Counted from the first letter of the stretch, positions 16,518 to 24,990 are shown. The stretch is DNA of 64,000 bases from Exiguobacterium undae DSM 14481 (GCF_000620805.1 NZ_KK211187.1:1846398-1910397); one strand, 5' to 3'. Program-made: numbers and translations. The notes: a model not told the origin generated them from the sequence alone.

Positions 16518-17489
16518 TTGAAAAAAGTAATCGTTCCTTTGCTTTGTGTCCCGTTCCTTCTGTTATCCGCATGTTCAGATGAAAAAGAAAAAGCAGTGAC
16601 TCATGAAGAATCCACAGCTTTCCGACCGGAAACCATAAAGATCGGCAAAGACAGTGAACTGACAATCGTACCGCTGTACGCGCCGTATCAAACATATTTG
16701 AAGGCATCGCTTAAGAAAGATGACTCAGAGATGGACGTAAAAAATTATGCAAAGTATGTCCTCGGCTACATCGACGCGATTGGGGAACAGGAGAACTTCA
16801 ACACAAACAGCTTAAAGAGCTTTTTCACGTTGCAATCGACAATCAATGAGCAAGATCTACTCGATCGTACGAATGAATTGACGAAACGGCATGACGAAAT
16901 CAAAGAAATTATTACGAACAGCTACATTGCTTCCCATAAGGTTCTCCCTAAAAAGAACAGCACGATTTTCATCGCACCATCCAACCCAGAATTTTGGTCG
17001 ATGATTGATCCGCTAGAAGGAGTCGGTGGAGCCGCTTTTAAGGATTCCATCATCTTTAATCTAAATCCCGACTTCGATAAGGACGTGCTTGCCTATACGG
17101 TCGCACACGAATACCATCACCTAGTCCTGAATGATACACCCGAGTTAAGTTCAATCGATACGTCTCTCGACTCTGTCATCTTCGAAGGGAAGGCGGATGC
17201 CTTTGCCGATCGCATCATTAAAGATGTCACACCACCGTGGGATAAACCAATCGATGAAGCAGCGAAGAAACATGTAGCGCGTCTGATTCAAAATGGTGAA
17301 GCCAATTATCAGGACATTACAATGGGGAACAGTCAAAAAGACATTCCTTTATGGAGCCGTTACTCTTTAGGTCGCGATATCTTAACGCATCATCTAAAGG
17401 CCAACCCTGATCTCGCCATCAAAACATGGACTTATGAAGAAAATGAGGACATTTTAGAGGGTTATAAGTACCAAGATCTTCTTGAATGA
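16518..17489 (+). CDS. DUF2268-like lipoprotein, putative Zn-protease
   Basis: 323 residues starting at TTG 16518, seven bases after GGAGGT; the ATG at 16503 overlaps that site. A lipoprotein signal ends at LLSAC (Cys19). HEYHH at residues 197-201 gives the HExxH zinc motif, and EGKADAFADR about 28 residues later could supply the third ligand, as in DUF2268 predicted zinc proteases. It should be membrane-anchored outside the cell. A close paralogue is cut off at the left edge of the window (2-310). Substrate unknown. Confidence 0.78.
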   Translation: MKKVIVPLLCVPFLLLSACSDEKEKAVTHEESTAFRPETIKIGKDSELTIVPLYAPYQTYLKASLKKDDSEMDVKNYAKYVLGYIDAIGEQENFNTNSLKSFFTLQSTINEQDLLDRTNELTKRHDEIKEIITNSYIASHKVLPKKNSTIFIAPSNPEFWSMIDPLEGVGGAAFKDSIIFNLNPDFDKDVLAYTVAHEYHHLVLNDTPELSSIDTSLDSVIFEGKADAFADRIIKDVTPPWDKPIDEAAKKHVARLIQNGEANYQDITMGNSQKDIPLWSRYSLGRDILTHHLKANPDLAIKTWTYEENEDILEGYKYQDLLE

Positions 17490-17595
17490 TAACTGACATG
17501 TAATGACGACATCTCAAATTGTTTCCGAAGTCTGATGATAACCATGCTGTTTCGAGCGGATTCACCATTGAGTTAAAGCTCGAAAAGGATATCCT

Positions 17596-17624
17596 TTGTA
17601 AAATCCCTGTTCTAACGATATACT
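17596..17624 (+). promoter_or_regulatory. Promoter of the small gene at 17666
   Basis: TTGTAA (17596-17601) and TATACT (17619-17624), 17-base spacer. Confidence 0.6.
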
Positions 17625-17665
17625 CTTACTTTCGAAAGCAATCAATTAATTTAAGGAGGCATATC

Positions 17666-17854
17666 ATGGGGTCACTAAAGGAAACGTACGTTAAGCTAGA
17701 CGGACACATCGTTGTCAAAAAAGACGGCGGGCATGTTCCCCACAAAGAATTTCTCCACGAATTTACACGTTGGTTGGAGTCAAGCGGATACGGTTGGACC
17801 GGATCTTCTGTCCAAGTCGACCAAGATGGAAACAGCATTGACGATATCGGTTAA
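17666..17854 (+). CDS. Small hypothetical protein, 62 residues
   Basis: It starts at ATG 17666 behind AAGGAGG, with its own promoter and its own terminator (17872-17911), so it is a real transcription unit. The product (KETYVKLDGHIVVKKDGGHV ... SSGYGWTGSSVQVDQDGNS) looks like a compact beta-rich domain. The larger frame from 17519 has no ribosome binding site. No family recognised. Confidence 0.6.
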   Translation: MGSLKETYVKLDGHIVVKKDGGHVPHKEFLHEFTRWLESSGYGWTGSSVQVDQDGNSIDDIG

Positions 17855-17871
17855 TTACATAATTATGATAC

Positions 17872-17911
17872 AAAAAGCGGGCAGAGAATTCATTTCTCTA
17901 CCCGCTTTTTG
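17872..17911. terminator. Terminator
   Basis: AAAAAGCGGG-AGAGAA pairs with TTCTCT-CCCGCTTTTT around a short loop. Bases 17912-18115 beyond it hold no recognisable gene. Confidence 0.85.
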
Positions 17912-18115
17912 TATATGCTCATCGGACGACGAACCGAAAAAATACTATGACTATTTGACCAAATGAACTGAGCCTTCATTGCATGACTGGAAGCTATGTA
18001 ATTTTTTTAACGTTCGAACGAAAGTTATTGCCTCACATTCAACCAAACAGATTAATAAATTGAACGTTATTGAAGAATCTCCACCACTAAAACAGATTCT
18101 CTAGATATCGTTGCT

Positions 18116-18400
18116 TTAATTGATATCATACGTTCTTATTTTTTCTAATTCTTTTTCCTGATTCTTTTTCATTGCCTTTCGTCCGCGTGACCATTCCTCG
18201 AAAAGAACGATTAGTCCGAATCCTAAAATTAAAGCGTATGCAAGAAAACTGTTATACCCACCCTCAAGATAACGCCATGTCATTCCTGTCACGAAGAGGA
18301 CTGGAATGATGACTCCGAGATATGGATTATTTTTACTCGATAAAAGGTACTGTAATCCCAATCCTGCTGCGATAAACAAAGCTGAAACGAGAACATCCAT
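18116..18400 (-). CDS. Small membrane protein paired with DUF2089 regulator
   Basis: 94 residues: three hydrophobic segments (about 3-19, 27-42, 52-68) and a charged tail (EEWSRGRKAMKKNQEKELEK). It is paralogous to the protein at 24045-24344, sharing LQYLLSS, FVTGMTWRY and NQEKE.N.IR. Its ATG overlaps the stop codon of the DUF2089 gene (TAATG), so the two are translationally coupled. Function unknown. Confidence 0.65.
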   Translation of the reverse strand: MDVLVSALFIAAGLGLQYLLSSKNNPYLGVIIPVLFVTGMTWRYLEGGYNSFLAYALILGFGLIVLFEEWSRGRKAMKKNQEKELEKIRTYDIN

Positions 18401-18699
18401 TAAGTATTGCTCCTTTCTTGTCTATATTTATCAATTATTTTTTTGGCATCATCTATGCTAATGCGGTCCTCAATAGCCATTTGCTTGATATATGCGATAA
18501 AGGGTTCATTCTCTGCCTTAGAATTTAATTCGATTTTTTGAATGATTCGATCGACCCGAATTCTGACGGTCGGATAAGAAACGTTATAACCTTTAGCTAA
18601 TTCTTTCAGTGATCCAGAACTCAAAATAAATTTTTTAATGAATTCTATTTCGTCAAGTTCTAGAGATAAAACCCACGCAGGAACTTCGTTTTTATTCAT
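18400..18699 (-). CDS. DUF2089 family, probable transcription regulator
   Basis: 99 residues. The DUF2089 core shows a helix-turn-helix-like segment (SLKELAKGYNVSYPTVRIRV) after PAWVLSLELDEIEFIKKFIL. ATG 18699 follows AAGGAGATGG. These proteins are encoded beside small membrane proteins or transporters in Bacillota and are thought to be DNA-binding. It is transcribed divergently from the DUF4064/ABC operon, with an inverted repeat in the shared region, so it may control both directions; this is inference. Confidence 0.75.
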   Translation of the reverse strand: MNKNEVPAWVLSLELDEIEFIKKFILSSGSLKELAKGYNVSYPTVRIRVDRIIQKIELNSKAENEPFIAYIKQMAIEDRISIDDAKKIIDKYRQERSNT

Positions 18700-18744
18700 T
18701 ATCCATCTCCTTCCTGTATACGTAGAATAGCAAAAAAATAAATA

Positions 18745-18829
18745 AAGTTAAAGTATTTTTTACATAAGTTTAAAAAATAAAGAACATTTTTTTGAATTAT
18801 ATTCATTTTTTACTTGAATACGTTAACTT
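18745..18829. promoter_or_regulatory. Inverted half-sites in DUF2089/DUF4064 divergent region
   Basis: AAGTTAAAGTAT (18745-18756) and ATACGTTAACTT (18818-18829) are inverted copies with 11 of 12 matching bases, their centres 73 bp apart (about seven helical turns). A weaker AAGTTTAAAAAAT lies between. Candidate operator pair for the DUF2089 protein. Confidence 0.45.
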
Positions 18830-18886
18830 ATTCGTGTTAGTTTGGAGTTGTTAAATCGGAAAAATAAGGAAAAGGAGTTGTTGTAT

Positions 18887-19300
18887 TTGAAAAGAACTGG
18901 AGAAATCGTGTTTTCTTTTATCGGTATCATTTTATTTGGGTCGCTTTGTATTGGTAGTTTTATGCTCTATGGAACGATTGGTGAGAGTGCTGGTACAAAA
19001 GATTTAGCACAAGAATTTATTACAGACGAAAATATTAAGGACGTAACAGCTGCTCAAATCATCACCTTCTTACAAAATTTCTTTTTATACTTAGGAGCCA
19101 TTTCACTTTTATGTACAGCAGGAGGAATCCTCTCAATCATACGTATCAGAAAAAATGAATCTGTCGGAAAAGTCTTAATCGCGACCGCCATTCTTGGAGG
19201 TGTACTCACCTTATTCGCAGGTTTCTTAGGATCAATCGCTTATTTGATTGCAGGAATCACAAACGTATCGAAAAATAAGAAATTAGCTCGACAAAATTAA
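18887..19300 (+). CDS. DUF4064 family membrane protein
   Basis: 137 residues starting at TTG 18887, nine bases after AAAGGAG; the start LKRTGEIVFSFIGIILF fits DUF4064, whose members begin with a basic residue pair and a first span. Further spans lie at about residues 63-85 and 99-127. It heads an operon with an ABC permease and ATPase 28 bases downstream. DUF4064 proteins often accompany ABC-2 transporters; role unknown. Confidence 0.75.
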   Translation: MKRTGEIVFSFIGIILFGSLCIGSFMLYGTIGESAGTKDLAQEFITDENIKDVTAAQIITFLQNFFLYLGAISLLCTAGGILSIIRIRKNESVGKVLIATAILGGVLTLFAGFLGSIAYLIAGITNVSKNKKLARQN

Positions 19301-19327
19301 ATCAACTTATAGAGATGAGGTAAATCA

Positions 19328-20017
19328 ATGTTGGCTATTACACTTCGAGAATTTAAATCACTCTTCCAAAGCATAAGAGCGATCATCATCATTGTTGTTC
19401 TGTTCGGAGTGACGGTTGGATCCGCTAAACTGGTCAGTCAGTTTAAAAGTGAACTGAGCGGCTTAGGGTTAGGAGACAATGCTTATGTGATTGGATTGAT
19501 GCTACTTCTCTTCTTGGCTGCACCGTTATTTGTGACAAGCATTTCGCATAGCAGTGTCAATAAAGAGATGGAATCTAAAACCATTCGATTCTTAGCGACG
19601 AAAACATCTCGCGAAAACATTATCTTCGGGAAGTTTTTAGGGAATATCTCGTTTTGGGTACTTTGCTTAAGTATCGCGCTCTTGTTGATTGTTCCATTTT
19701 CTAAGTCATTTTATTTTGTGGATTTGATTCAAAGCATCATCTTCGTTTCTTACTTCATAGGTCTATCGCTGTTCCTTTCGACAGTAGTAAATAACTCTTC
19801 GTTGACCATGTTCGCAGGAATCGTCCTCTCTATCGCTTTACCAGTAATCGGCATGTGGAGTCTTCTTTCAAAGAACGTAGCAATCGATGCAATTTCCTAT
19901 TTAACTCCGTATTTTTACTACACTCATGCAAACACTTCTTATACGTATTTCGTTTTAATACATACAGTAGTTTTTGTCATGCTAAGTTTAATCATCTTTA
20001 AAAGGAGAGATCTCTGA
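19328..20017 (+). CDS. ABC-2 type transporter permease
   Basis: 229 residues, six hydrophobic segments, with the ABC-2 pattern: a first span near residue 15, then a cytoplasmic ESKTIRFLATKTSRENIIFG coupling segment after the second span, and four spans to the end. The stop overlaps the start of the ATPase gene by one base (TGATG). It probably exports a peptide, lipid or drug together with that ATPase. Confidence 0.85.
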   Translation: MLAITLREFKSLFQSIRAIIIIVVLFGVTVGSAKLVSQFKSELSGLGLGDNAYVIGLMLLLFLAAPLFVTSISHSSVNKEMESKTIRFLATKTSRENIIFGKFLGNISFWVLCLSIALLLIVPFSKSFYFVDLIQSIIFVSYFIGLSLFLSTVVNNSSLTMFAGIVLSIALPVIGMWSLLSKNVAIDAISYLTPYFYYTHANTSYTYFVLIHTVVFVMLSLIIFKRRDL

Positions 20018-20946
20018 TGATAGCCCTTCGCGCAACGAATTTAACTAAGCAGTATGGAAACAAGACGGTCGTGAACAATTTAAATCTAGAAATAACAAGT
20101 GGCTCTATTTTTGGTTTTTTAGGTCAAAACGGCGCTGGTAAATCAACATTCATCAATATGATTACAGGACTTGTACGACCCACCTCAGGTACTTTTGAAA
20201 TATTGGGAGCAGCAGGCAATTCTTTAGATGATGTTCGAACACGGATAGGCGTTTTACCCGATTACTCAACTTTTTACGAAAATTTTACAGCGCTTGATCA
20301 CTTGAAGTATTTCAGTAAGGTTCTTGGCCTCAAATTGACCACGGAAGAATTAAAAAAAGTCTTAAGAGATGTTCAATTAGAAGAGGCAATGAATACAAAA
20401 ACAAAAAACTACTCATTTGGAATGAAAAAAAAGCTGGGGATTGCCCAAGCTTTAATCAATAAACCAGACATTTTATTTTTGGATGAACCGACTTCAGGCG
20501 TAGATGCGAACTCTATTCTGGGTATTCACTCTTTAATCAGAAAGGTAGCTGCTGAAGGTACTACTATTTTCCTGACTTCTCATAACCTGGACGAGGTCGA
20601 AAAGCTTTGTACAGAAATTGCAATCATGAACAAAGGTTCGATTCAGACAAAAGGTACCATGAGTGAATTAAGAAGTCAGCATCAAAAAAGTATCACCGTT
20701 TATGTGAAACATGAAATGATCGATAGCGAAACTCAACAGAAGCTAACAATCGAACTATCGAAATTAGTAAAAGTCTTAAGCATCTCCGCTACACATTCTG
20801 AATTCATCGTGCAAAATGAAAGTGCTATTCCTGAGCTGAATAAGTACCTGGTCATGCAACAAGTAAATGTCTATCGATTAGAAGTAGAAGAAGCTTCCTT
20901 GGAAGAAATTTTCCTAAACTTAGGTGTTGAAGTACGAACGGCCTGA
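20017..20946 (+). CDS. ABC transporter ATPase
   Basis: 309 residues, BcrA/CcmA type. Walker A GQNGAGKST, signature YSFGMKKKLGI (an SFGM variant of LSGGQ), Walker B DILFLDEPTSGVD and switch SHNLDEVEKL are all intact. A C-terminal domain of about 80 residues follows, as in NatA/BcrA exporters. Coupled to the permease gene immediately upstream. Substrate unknown; antimicrobial-peptide export or immunity is typical of the subfamily. Confidence 0.92.
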   Translation: MIALRATNLTKQYGNKTVVNNLNLEITSGSIFGFLGQNGAGKSTFINMITGLVRPTSGTFEILGAAGNSLDDVRTRIGVLPDYSTFYENFTALDHLKYFSKVLGLKLTTEELKKVLRDVQLEEAMNTKTKNYSFGMKKKLGIAQALINKPDILFLDEPTSGVDANSILGIHSLIRKVAAEGTTIFLTSHNLDEVEKLCTEIAIMNKGSIQTKGTMSELRSQHQKSITVYVKHEMIDSETQQKLTIELSKLVKVLSISATHSEFIVQNESAIPELNKYLVMQQVNVYRLEVEEASLEEIFLNLGVEVRTA

Positions 20947-21031
20947 GATACCATGCACTATAAAATCTGGTCATTGTCATTTTTTAGTGAAAATGTATAA
21001 TGAAACATGATTCTAAACTGGAGTTGAGTAT

Positions 21032-21271
21032 ATGCAGAAAACCTTATTTTACCTTTCCATACTAAACACCATCTACATCGTGACCAACTCATTCACGTAT
21101 TCCGACAGTTTTCTCAACGCCCCGCTCGGTTTGACGACGCTGTTTGCTGTCGTTTTAATGGTTCTTAATGACAAAGCGAAGAAAACGGGGAAATCGATTT
21201 ATACCAAAACAACGGATGTCCTCAGTTTCATCAACATCCTGATTGGATTTTCGCTGATTGTCTTGATCTAG
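21032..21271 (+). CDS. Small membrane protein
   Basis: 79 residues, three hydrophobic segments (about 5-20, 29-45, 64-79) with a basic loop (NDKAKKTGKSIYTKTTD). ATG 21032 follows TGGAGTTGAG. It lies 15 bases before an EamA transporter gene, so it is probably co-transcribed. Unknown function. Confidence 0.55.
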   Translation: MQKTLFYLSILNTIYIVTNSFTYSDSFLNAPLGLTTLFAVVLMVLNDKAKKTGKSIYTKTTDVLSFINILIGFSLIVLI

Positions 21272-21286
21272 GAGTGGAAAATACCG

Positions 21287-22204
21287 ATGACGATTTTTAT
21301 GTACATGTTTTGTTTATTGATCTGGGGGCTTAATTTCATTGCCGTCAAGATTCAAGGGACGCCGGTCAGCTTAGAGTTATCGTTGACCTATCGCTTATTC
21401 CTGACCGCGATTTTGTTTAGTATTCTGGTCTGGATCATGAAGCCAAAAGGAAAACCTTCGAAAGAGGATCTTCCGTATCTCCTGGTGTTTGGTATCTGTA
21501 ACTTCGCACTCAGCTATCTGTGTCTCTATTACGCGACCATGTTCAGTTCAGCCGCGATTGTCACGTTGATTTTTTCCTTGAAAGTCATCTTCACGCCCGT
21601 TGCTTTACGAATCTTTTTAAAAGAACATTTACACATCCGCATCCTGATGGGGGGCATATTAGGTGTGCTGGGCGTTTTGATTTTACTCTATCCGACTCTA
21701 CACGACATACATCCGAATGATGTAAAAGGAATCGTGCTTGCCCTGCTCGGTACTGCCATTACGGCAATCGGCGACGCCAGTTCAGCACGGAACGCGAAGA
21801 AACAAGTCGATCCGATTTATGCGAATGCAATTGGATTTATCGCAGGCGGTGTGCTTCTCGGCACAGTCGTCGTATTGCAGGGGCAAGACATCCGTCTACC
21901 GTCCTCTATTTCTTACTTATCTGCGCTTCTCTACCTCACGCTGCTTGCTTCGTTTGGAGCATGGCTCTTTTACTTAAAGCTGGTCAAGAAAATCGGTGGT
22001 GCCAAAAGCGGCTACATGGTAGCGCTGTTTCCAGCAATCGGAGGTATCGCTTCCGTCCTGATTGGTGAATCCGATCCATCGATCTACTTAATACTCGGTT
22101 GCTTGTCGAGCTGTGTCGGTGCCGCTGTTGCGTTAGGTGCAGGAACTTATTTCCGAAAGACTTTATCGCTAAAGAAACTTCCGGTTCGTGCTAGATTGAA
22201 ATAG
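21287..22204 (+). CDS. EamA-family transporter
   Basis: 305 residues, ten spans in two EamA repeats; the start FMYMFCLLIWGLNFIAVKIQ has the family WG motif. ATG 21287 follows TAGGAGTGG. Basic C-terminal tail (RKTLSLKKLPVRARLK). Second member of this family in the window; the two are not close paralogues. Substrate unknown. Confidence 0.88.
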   Translation: MTIFMYMFCLLIWGLNFIAVKIQGTPVSLELSLTYRLFLTAILFSILVWIMKPKGKPSKEDLPYLLVFGICNFALSYLCLYYATMFSSAAIVTLIFSLKVIFTPVALRIFLKEHLHIRILMGGILGVLGVLILLYPTLHDIHPNDVKGIVLALLGTAITAIGDASSARNAKKQVDPIYANAIGFIAGGVLLGTVVVLQGQDIRLPSSISYLSALLYLTLLASFGAWLFYLKLVKKIGGAKSGYMVALFPAIGGIASVLIGESDPSIYLILGCLSSCVGAAVALGAGTYFRKTLSLKKLPVRARLK

Positions 22205-22229
22205 TCGTTTGTATCAACCGAAAAATCAA

Positions 22230-22269
22230 GATGAGCGTACACATGAAACTCATGTACGCTCATCTTTTT
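22230..22269 (+). terminator. Terminator after EamA gene
   Basis: GATGAGCGTACACATGA pairs with TCATGTACGCTCATC and TTTTT follows. Confidence 0.88.
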
Positions 22270-22297
22270 GCAATTAAACACATCGATATTCACTTAA

Positions 22298-22366
22298 TTA
22301 CGGAATGACCTTCATCTGGACGGTCATTTCTTCAAATTCTTCTTGTTCAACCTCACCTTCTAGCAT
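22298..22366 (-). other. 22-codon acidic frame, possible gene remnant
   Basis: ATG 22366 to TAA 22298 encodes LEGEVEQEEFEEMTVQMKVI, just downstream of the deaminase gene and without a clear ribosome binding site. It is either the tail of a deleted gene or chance. Confidence 0.25.
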
Positions 22367-22375
22367 GGATGTTAC

Positions 22376-22774
22376 CTATTGATACGCTTTTAACCAATGG
22401 TACGGTTGCAACTCATGGAGTGCTTTAAAGAGTAGTGCTTGCTCGGGATTCGTGACGGCAGCTTTAACGTCCGCACCAAAGTAAAACAGACGCTCCTGGC
22501 AGACACCGCATGGACTCAAAATCTTGAACGGTGCCTGTTCATCGTCCCGCACGACACAAATCGTATGTGTGATCCGACAGTTCAACTTGTGTGCTTCGAG
22601 GATGGCACCGGTCTCGATACACAATTCGGTCGACGCGTTCACGACTTCCGGTGCGACACTCGTCAGGATCCGTCCGTCATCGGTCGCCATCGCCGCCGCT
22701 CCGCCCCATCCGTTCGGATACCTCGTTTCAATTAATTCTTTTGCTGCCTCAAATAACTGCTGTTCGATGTTCAT
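22376..22774 (-). CDS. Cytidine deaminase-like protein (blasticidin-S deaminase type)
   Basis: 132 residues. The zinc site is complete: CIE at residues 52-54 (Cys in place of the first His, plus catalytic Glu54) and PCGVC at 88-92. Lengths and motifs fit the small homotetrameric cytidine deaminase family, in which both pyrimidine-salvage and blasticidin-S deaminases fall; the TELCIETGAI form resembles the latter. Its start overlaps the end of the acetyltransferase gene by four bases (ATGA), so both are made together. Confidence 0.8.
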   Translation of the reverse strand: MNIEQQLFEAAKELIETRYPNGWGGAAAMATDDGRILTSVAPEVVNASTELCIETGAILEAHKLNCRITHTICVVRDDEQAPFKILSPCGVCQERLFYFGADVKAAVTNPEQALLFKALHELQPYHWLKAYQ

Positions 22775-23244
22775 TTCATCACTCCTGTATGCAGACGCAT
22801 TTTGACGAATTCATAGCTTCCGCCGTTCGTTGCCTGCTGAAACTGCTCGACCGGTTCAAAACCGCTTTTAGTGTACAGCCGGATTGCCCGTTCGTTAAAC
22901 GTTGCGACGGCTAATTCAATGTGACGTGGTTGATACTGCTTGATCGCAAAGGCAAGACCGGATTCCAAAAAAGCCGTTCCGTTTCCTCGCCCCGTCAAAT
23001 CCGGCCGCATCCCTAACGCCAATTCAAGGCTGCCCTGTCCGGGTTCAAACACAAAAAATCCGATCAGTTGTGTACTATCCATAACAGCATAGTAATGTTC
23101 CGTCCGTTGATCCGGATCCAAAAATTCCGCCAGGTCCTCTGGATCATTTGGCATATCGTAGAACGCAAAGTCACCCTCGTATTGCCAGTCATACGCAATC
23201 TGTTCCGCCTGACGTTGTGTCAGTGGTAAATAGGTATAGGTCAT
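22771..23244 (-). CDS. GNAT-family N-acetyltransferase
   Basis: 157 residues. The acetyl-CoA loop is MRPDLTGRGNGTAFLESGL (R/Q-x-x-G-x-G/A type), followed by LAVATFNERAIRLYTKSGFE, the usual C-terminal beta-bulge motif. ATG 23244 follows AAGGAGG. Overlap with the deaminase gene suggests a joint detoxification or modification role, but neither substrate is known. Confidence 0.85.
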   Translation of the reverse strand: MTYTYLPLTQRQAEQIAYDWQYEGDFAFYDMPNDPEDLAEFLDPDQRTEHYYAVMDSTQLIGFFVFEPGQGSLELALGMRPDLTGRGNGTAFLESGLAFAIKQYQPRHIELAVATFNERAIRLYTKSGFEPVEQFQQATNGGSYEFVKMRLHTGVMK

Positions 23245-23282
23245 TGCAAGCGACCTCCTTTCAAAAGGAATTTATGCATCAA

Positions 23283-23570
23283 TCAAGATCGATTTTTTCT
23301 GTATTCGAGTAACAGTGGTGTCAGATTCAGTCCAATCGACACAATCGTTAAGAACCACCAGGCGCGTTCCATTCCGGGAACAACGTCTGCCAAAGCCCCC
23401 CAATCCTCGGCTTCGACCCAGCTCGCCAGTTGACTGTATTCCGCACACAGCGTGAGCGCCGTAAGCGATAGCCCGACAGCCATTGCCAGCTTATAGTCCT
23501 TGCCGATGAAGTACAAAATCAGATTCACCGCCGTCGCGAAGATGGCAAGTATTCCAAACAGTAACCACAT
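23283..23570 (-). CDS. Small membrane protein, three spans
   Basis: 95 residues with spans at about 2-22, 29-48 and 71-88; the loop WVEAEDWGALADVVPGMERA lies outside. ATG 23570 follows CAGGAGGAA. Probably the first gene of the acetyltransferase-deaminase operon, 38 bases upstream. Unknown function. Confidence 0.6.
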   Translation of the reverse strand: MWLLFGILAIFATAVNLILYFIGKDYKLAMAVGLSLTALTLCAEYSQLASWVEAEDWGALADVVPGMERAWWFLTIVSIGLNLTPLLLEYRKNRS

Positions 23571-23746
23571 AGCATTTCCTCCTGTTTTCCGCTAGTCTGT
23601 CTTTCGACAACTGATAAATCATTATCTTTTCAAAAGAGCTCTTCATCTTCTTTAACTTATATTTTACATTTTTTACAAATAATTTGATAATCTAAATGAA
23701 AATACATAAACAAATCATTACGCTTAGTATTAAAGGAGGAGTTCAA

Positions 23747-23983
23747 ATGAGAAAAAAATTGGGTTGGATATCTGTTGCGCTGTTCATCTTCACCTTTGCT
23801 CAAATATATCTGTTACCTGTAAATGGTTTTTGGGGAAGAATTATCTTTTGGGGCGGTTTAGCAGCAGCACTTGTGACCGCTCTGTTCAGCATTAGAGGTG
23901 CCGGAAAAGTGATTGCCCTTATTCTATTATCAGGCTTTTTGATTTATTTCGTTTACGGTGTATATGTCATGATTGGATTTTGA
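23747..23983 (+). CDS. Small membrane protein, three spans
   Basis: 78 residues from ATG 23747 after AAAGGAGGAG; the ATG at 23696 is 51 bases too early. Hydrophobic segments at about 7-23, 28-44 and 52-76. Monocistronic, convergent with the gene at 24045. Unknown function. Confidence 0.6.
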   Translation: MRKKLGWISVALFIFTFAQIYLLPVNGFWGRIIFWGGLAAALVTALFSIRGAGKVIALILLSGFLIYFVYGVYVMIGF

Positions 23984-24044
23984 TGATGAAACTAAAAACT
24001 TCTCAAGTCGAGCGGTTTTTTAGGGCACCTCTCGTGATAGTTGC

Positions 24045-24344
24045 TCACTTCAAATCCTGTATTCTTATACGATTCCATTCTTTTTCCTGATTTGTCCGAA
24101 ACACTTCTCGACCTCGATCCCACTCTGCAATCAAACAAAGCAGACCAAAACCTGTCATGAGCAGGTAGTGCATTGTACTGACGGACTCCACGTTAACATA
24201 CCGCCAAGTCATTCCCGCTACAAAAAGCAACGGAACAACTGCCCCTAAGTACACATTCTTTTGACTCGATAATACATACTGTACTCCGAGTATGCCTGCA
24301 TAAAGTAAACCCATAAACAGAAAATCCATAAACAGAAAATCCAT
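24045..24344 (-). CDS. Small membrane protein, paralogue of 18116-18400
   Basis: 99 residues sharing LGVQYVLSSQKN, FVAGMTWRYV and a WDRGREVF...NQEKEWNRIR tail with the product of 18116-18400. No DUF2089 gene precedes it here. The first ten codons are a perfect 15-bp tandem repeat (MDFLF twice), so there are three possible ATG starts (24344, 24329, 24314); the one following AGGAAGAAGA best is 24344. Confidence 0.6.
   Translation of the reverse strand: MDFLFMDFLFMGLLYAGILGVQYVLSSQKNVYLGAVVPLLFVAGMTWRYVNVESVSTMHYLLMTGFGLLCLIAEWDRGREVFRTNQEKEWNRIRIQDLK
24315..24344 (-). repeat. 15-bp tandem repeat over a start codon
   Basis: On the minus strand ATGGATTTTCTGTTT is present twice, at 24344-24330 and 24329-24315, followed by ATGGG. 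Each copy contains an in-frame ATG. Confidence 0.85.
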
Positions 24345-24525
24345 TCTTCTTCCTCCCTAGTCGAGCATATTTTAAAATCTTCAATCGTCAAAAGTTTTTT
24401 CATACATACAGGCTGGTTTGTTCAACCATTTGCTAACATCAATAATTTACCATATTAAAACGAAAAATGATTTGATATTTCTGATGATTACAAAAATGTA
24501 AGCGAACACCTAAATAAAAAAGCTA

Positions 24526-24563
24526 AAAAACGATTCTTCTCGTGTAAGAGAACAATCGTTTTT
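24526..24563. terminator. Bidirectional terminator-like hairpin
   Basis: AAAAACGATT pairs with AATCGTTTTT, with inner TTCTC/GAGAA. It lies in the otherwise empty stretch 24385-24620. Confidence 0.7.
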
Positions 24564-24622
24564 CGTCTTCCATCTGAAACACTTAATTGGATCCTGTTTT
24601 CTATACATACAAGGACGATGAT

Positions 24623-24652
24623 TTGACTAATTTTAATCAAACCAAGCATAAT
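24623..24652 (+). promoter_or_regulatory. Promoter of gene at 24708
   Basis: TTGACT (24623-24628) and CATAAT (24647-24652), 18-base spacer. Confidence 0.55.
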
Positions 24653-24707
24653 GATAAACAGCAAAGCGTTACACAACTCGCTCTGCAATGAAAGGATGTT
24701 GGTTATT

Positions 24708-24953
24708 ATGTCATCAAAAAAAGTATGGTCAGTAGAAGGTTATGAGGAACATGGTGTAGAGAACCATCAAAAAGCAACTATGACGGAAACGTTTACGAAT
24801 GAAGCCGATGCTCGTAAAGCTGCTAAAAAAATGGCGGATAAGTACGATCAACTCGATGTATACGTCATCTATACGAATACATCAAGCGGTAAAGCAGAAG
24901 AACGTTTCTTTAATTCGGATGGATCTTATAGTGAAGAAGGATTTGAATGGTAA
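24708..24953 (+). CDS. Small hypothetical protein, 81 residues
   Basis: The start was placed at ATG 24708 (MSSKKVWSVEGYEEHG) because the ATG at 24651 coincides with the promoter and that at 24696 abuts the GAAAGGA site. A soluble, acidic protein with a DARKAAKKMADKYDQLDVYV helix-strand pattern like DUF2188-type small domains. Own terminator at 24960-24990. Function unknown. Confidence 0.55.
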   Translation: MSSKKVWSVEGYEEHGVENHQKATMTETFTNEADARKAAKKMADKYDQLDVYVIYTNTSSGKAEERFFNSDGSYSEEGFEW

Positions 24954-24959
24954 CATCTC

Positions 24960-24990
24960 AGCCGTCGATTTGACGGCTTTAATTATTTTT
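24960..24990 (+). terminator. Terminator
   Basis: AGCCGTC pairs with GACGGCT, followed by TTAATTATTTTT. The stretch 24995-25285 holds no supported gene. Confidence 0.75.

Noticed and set aside
18001-18060. CGTTCGAACG palindrome at about 18011 as an operator
   Set aside because: Only ten bases, in an empty stretch with no promoter or gene nearby on either strand to control.
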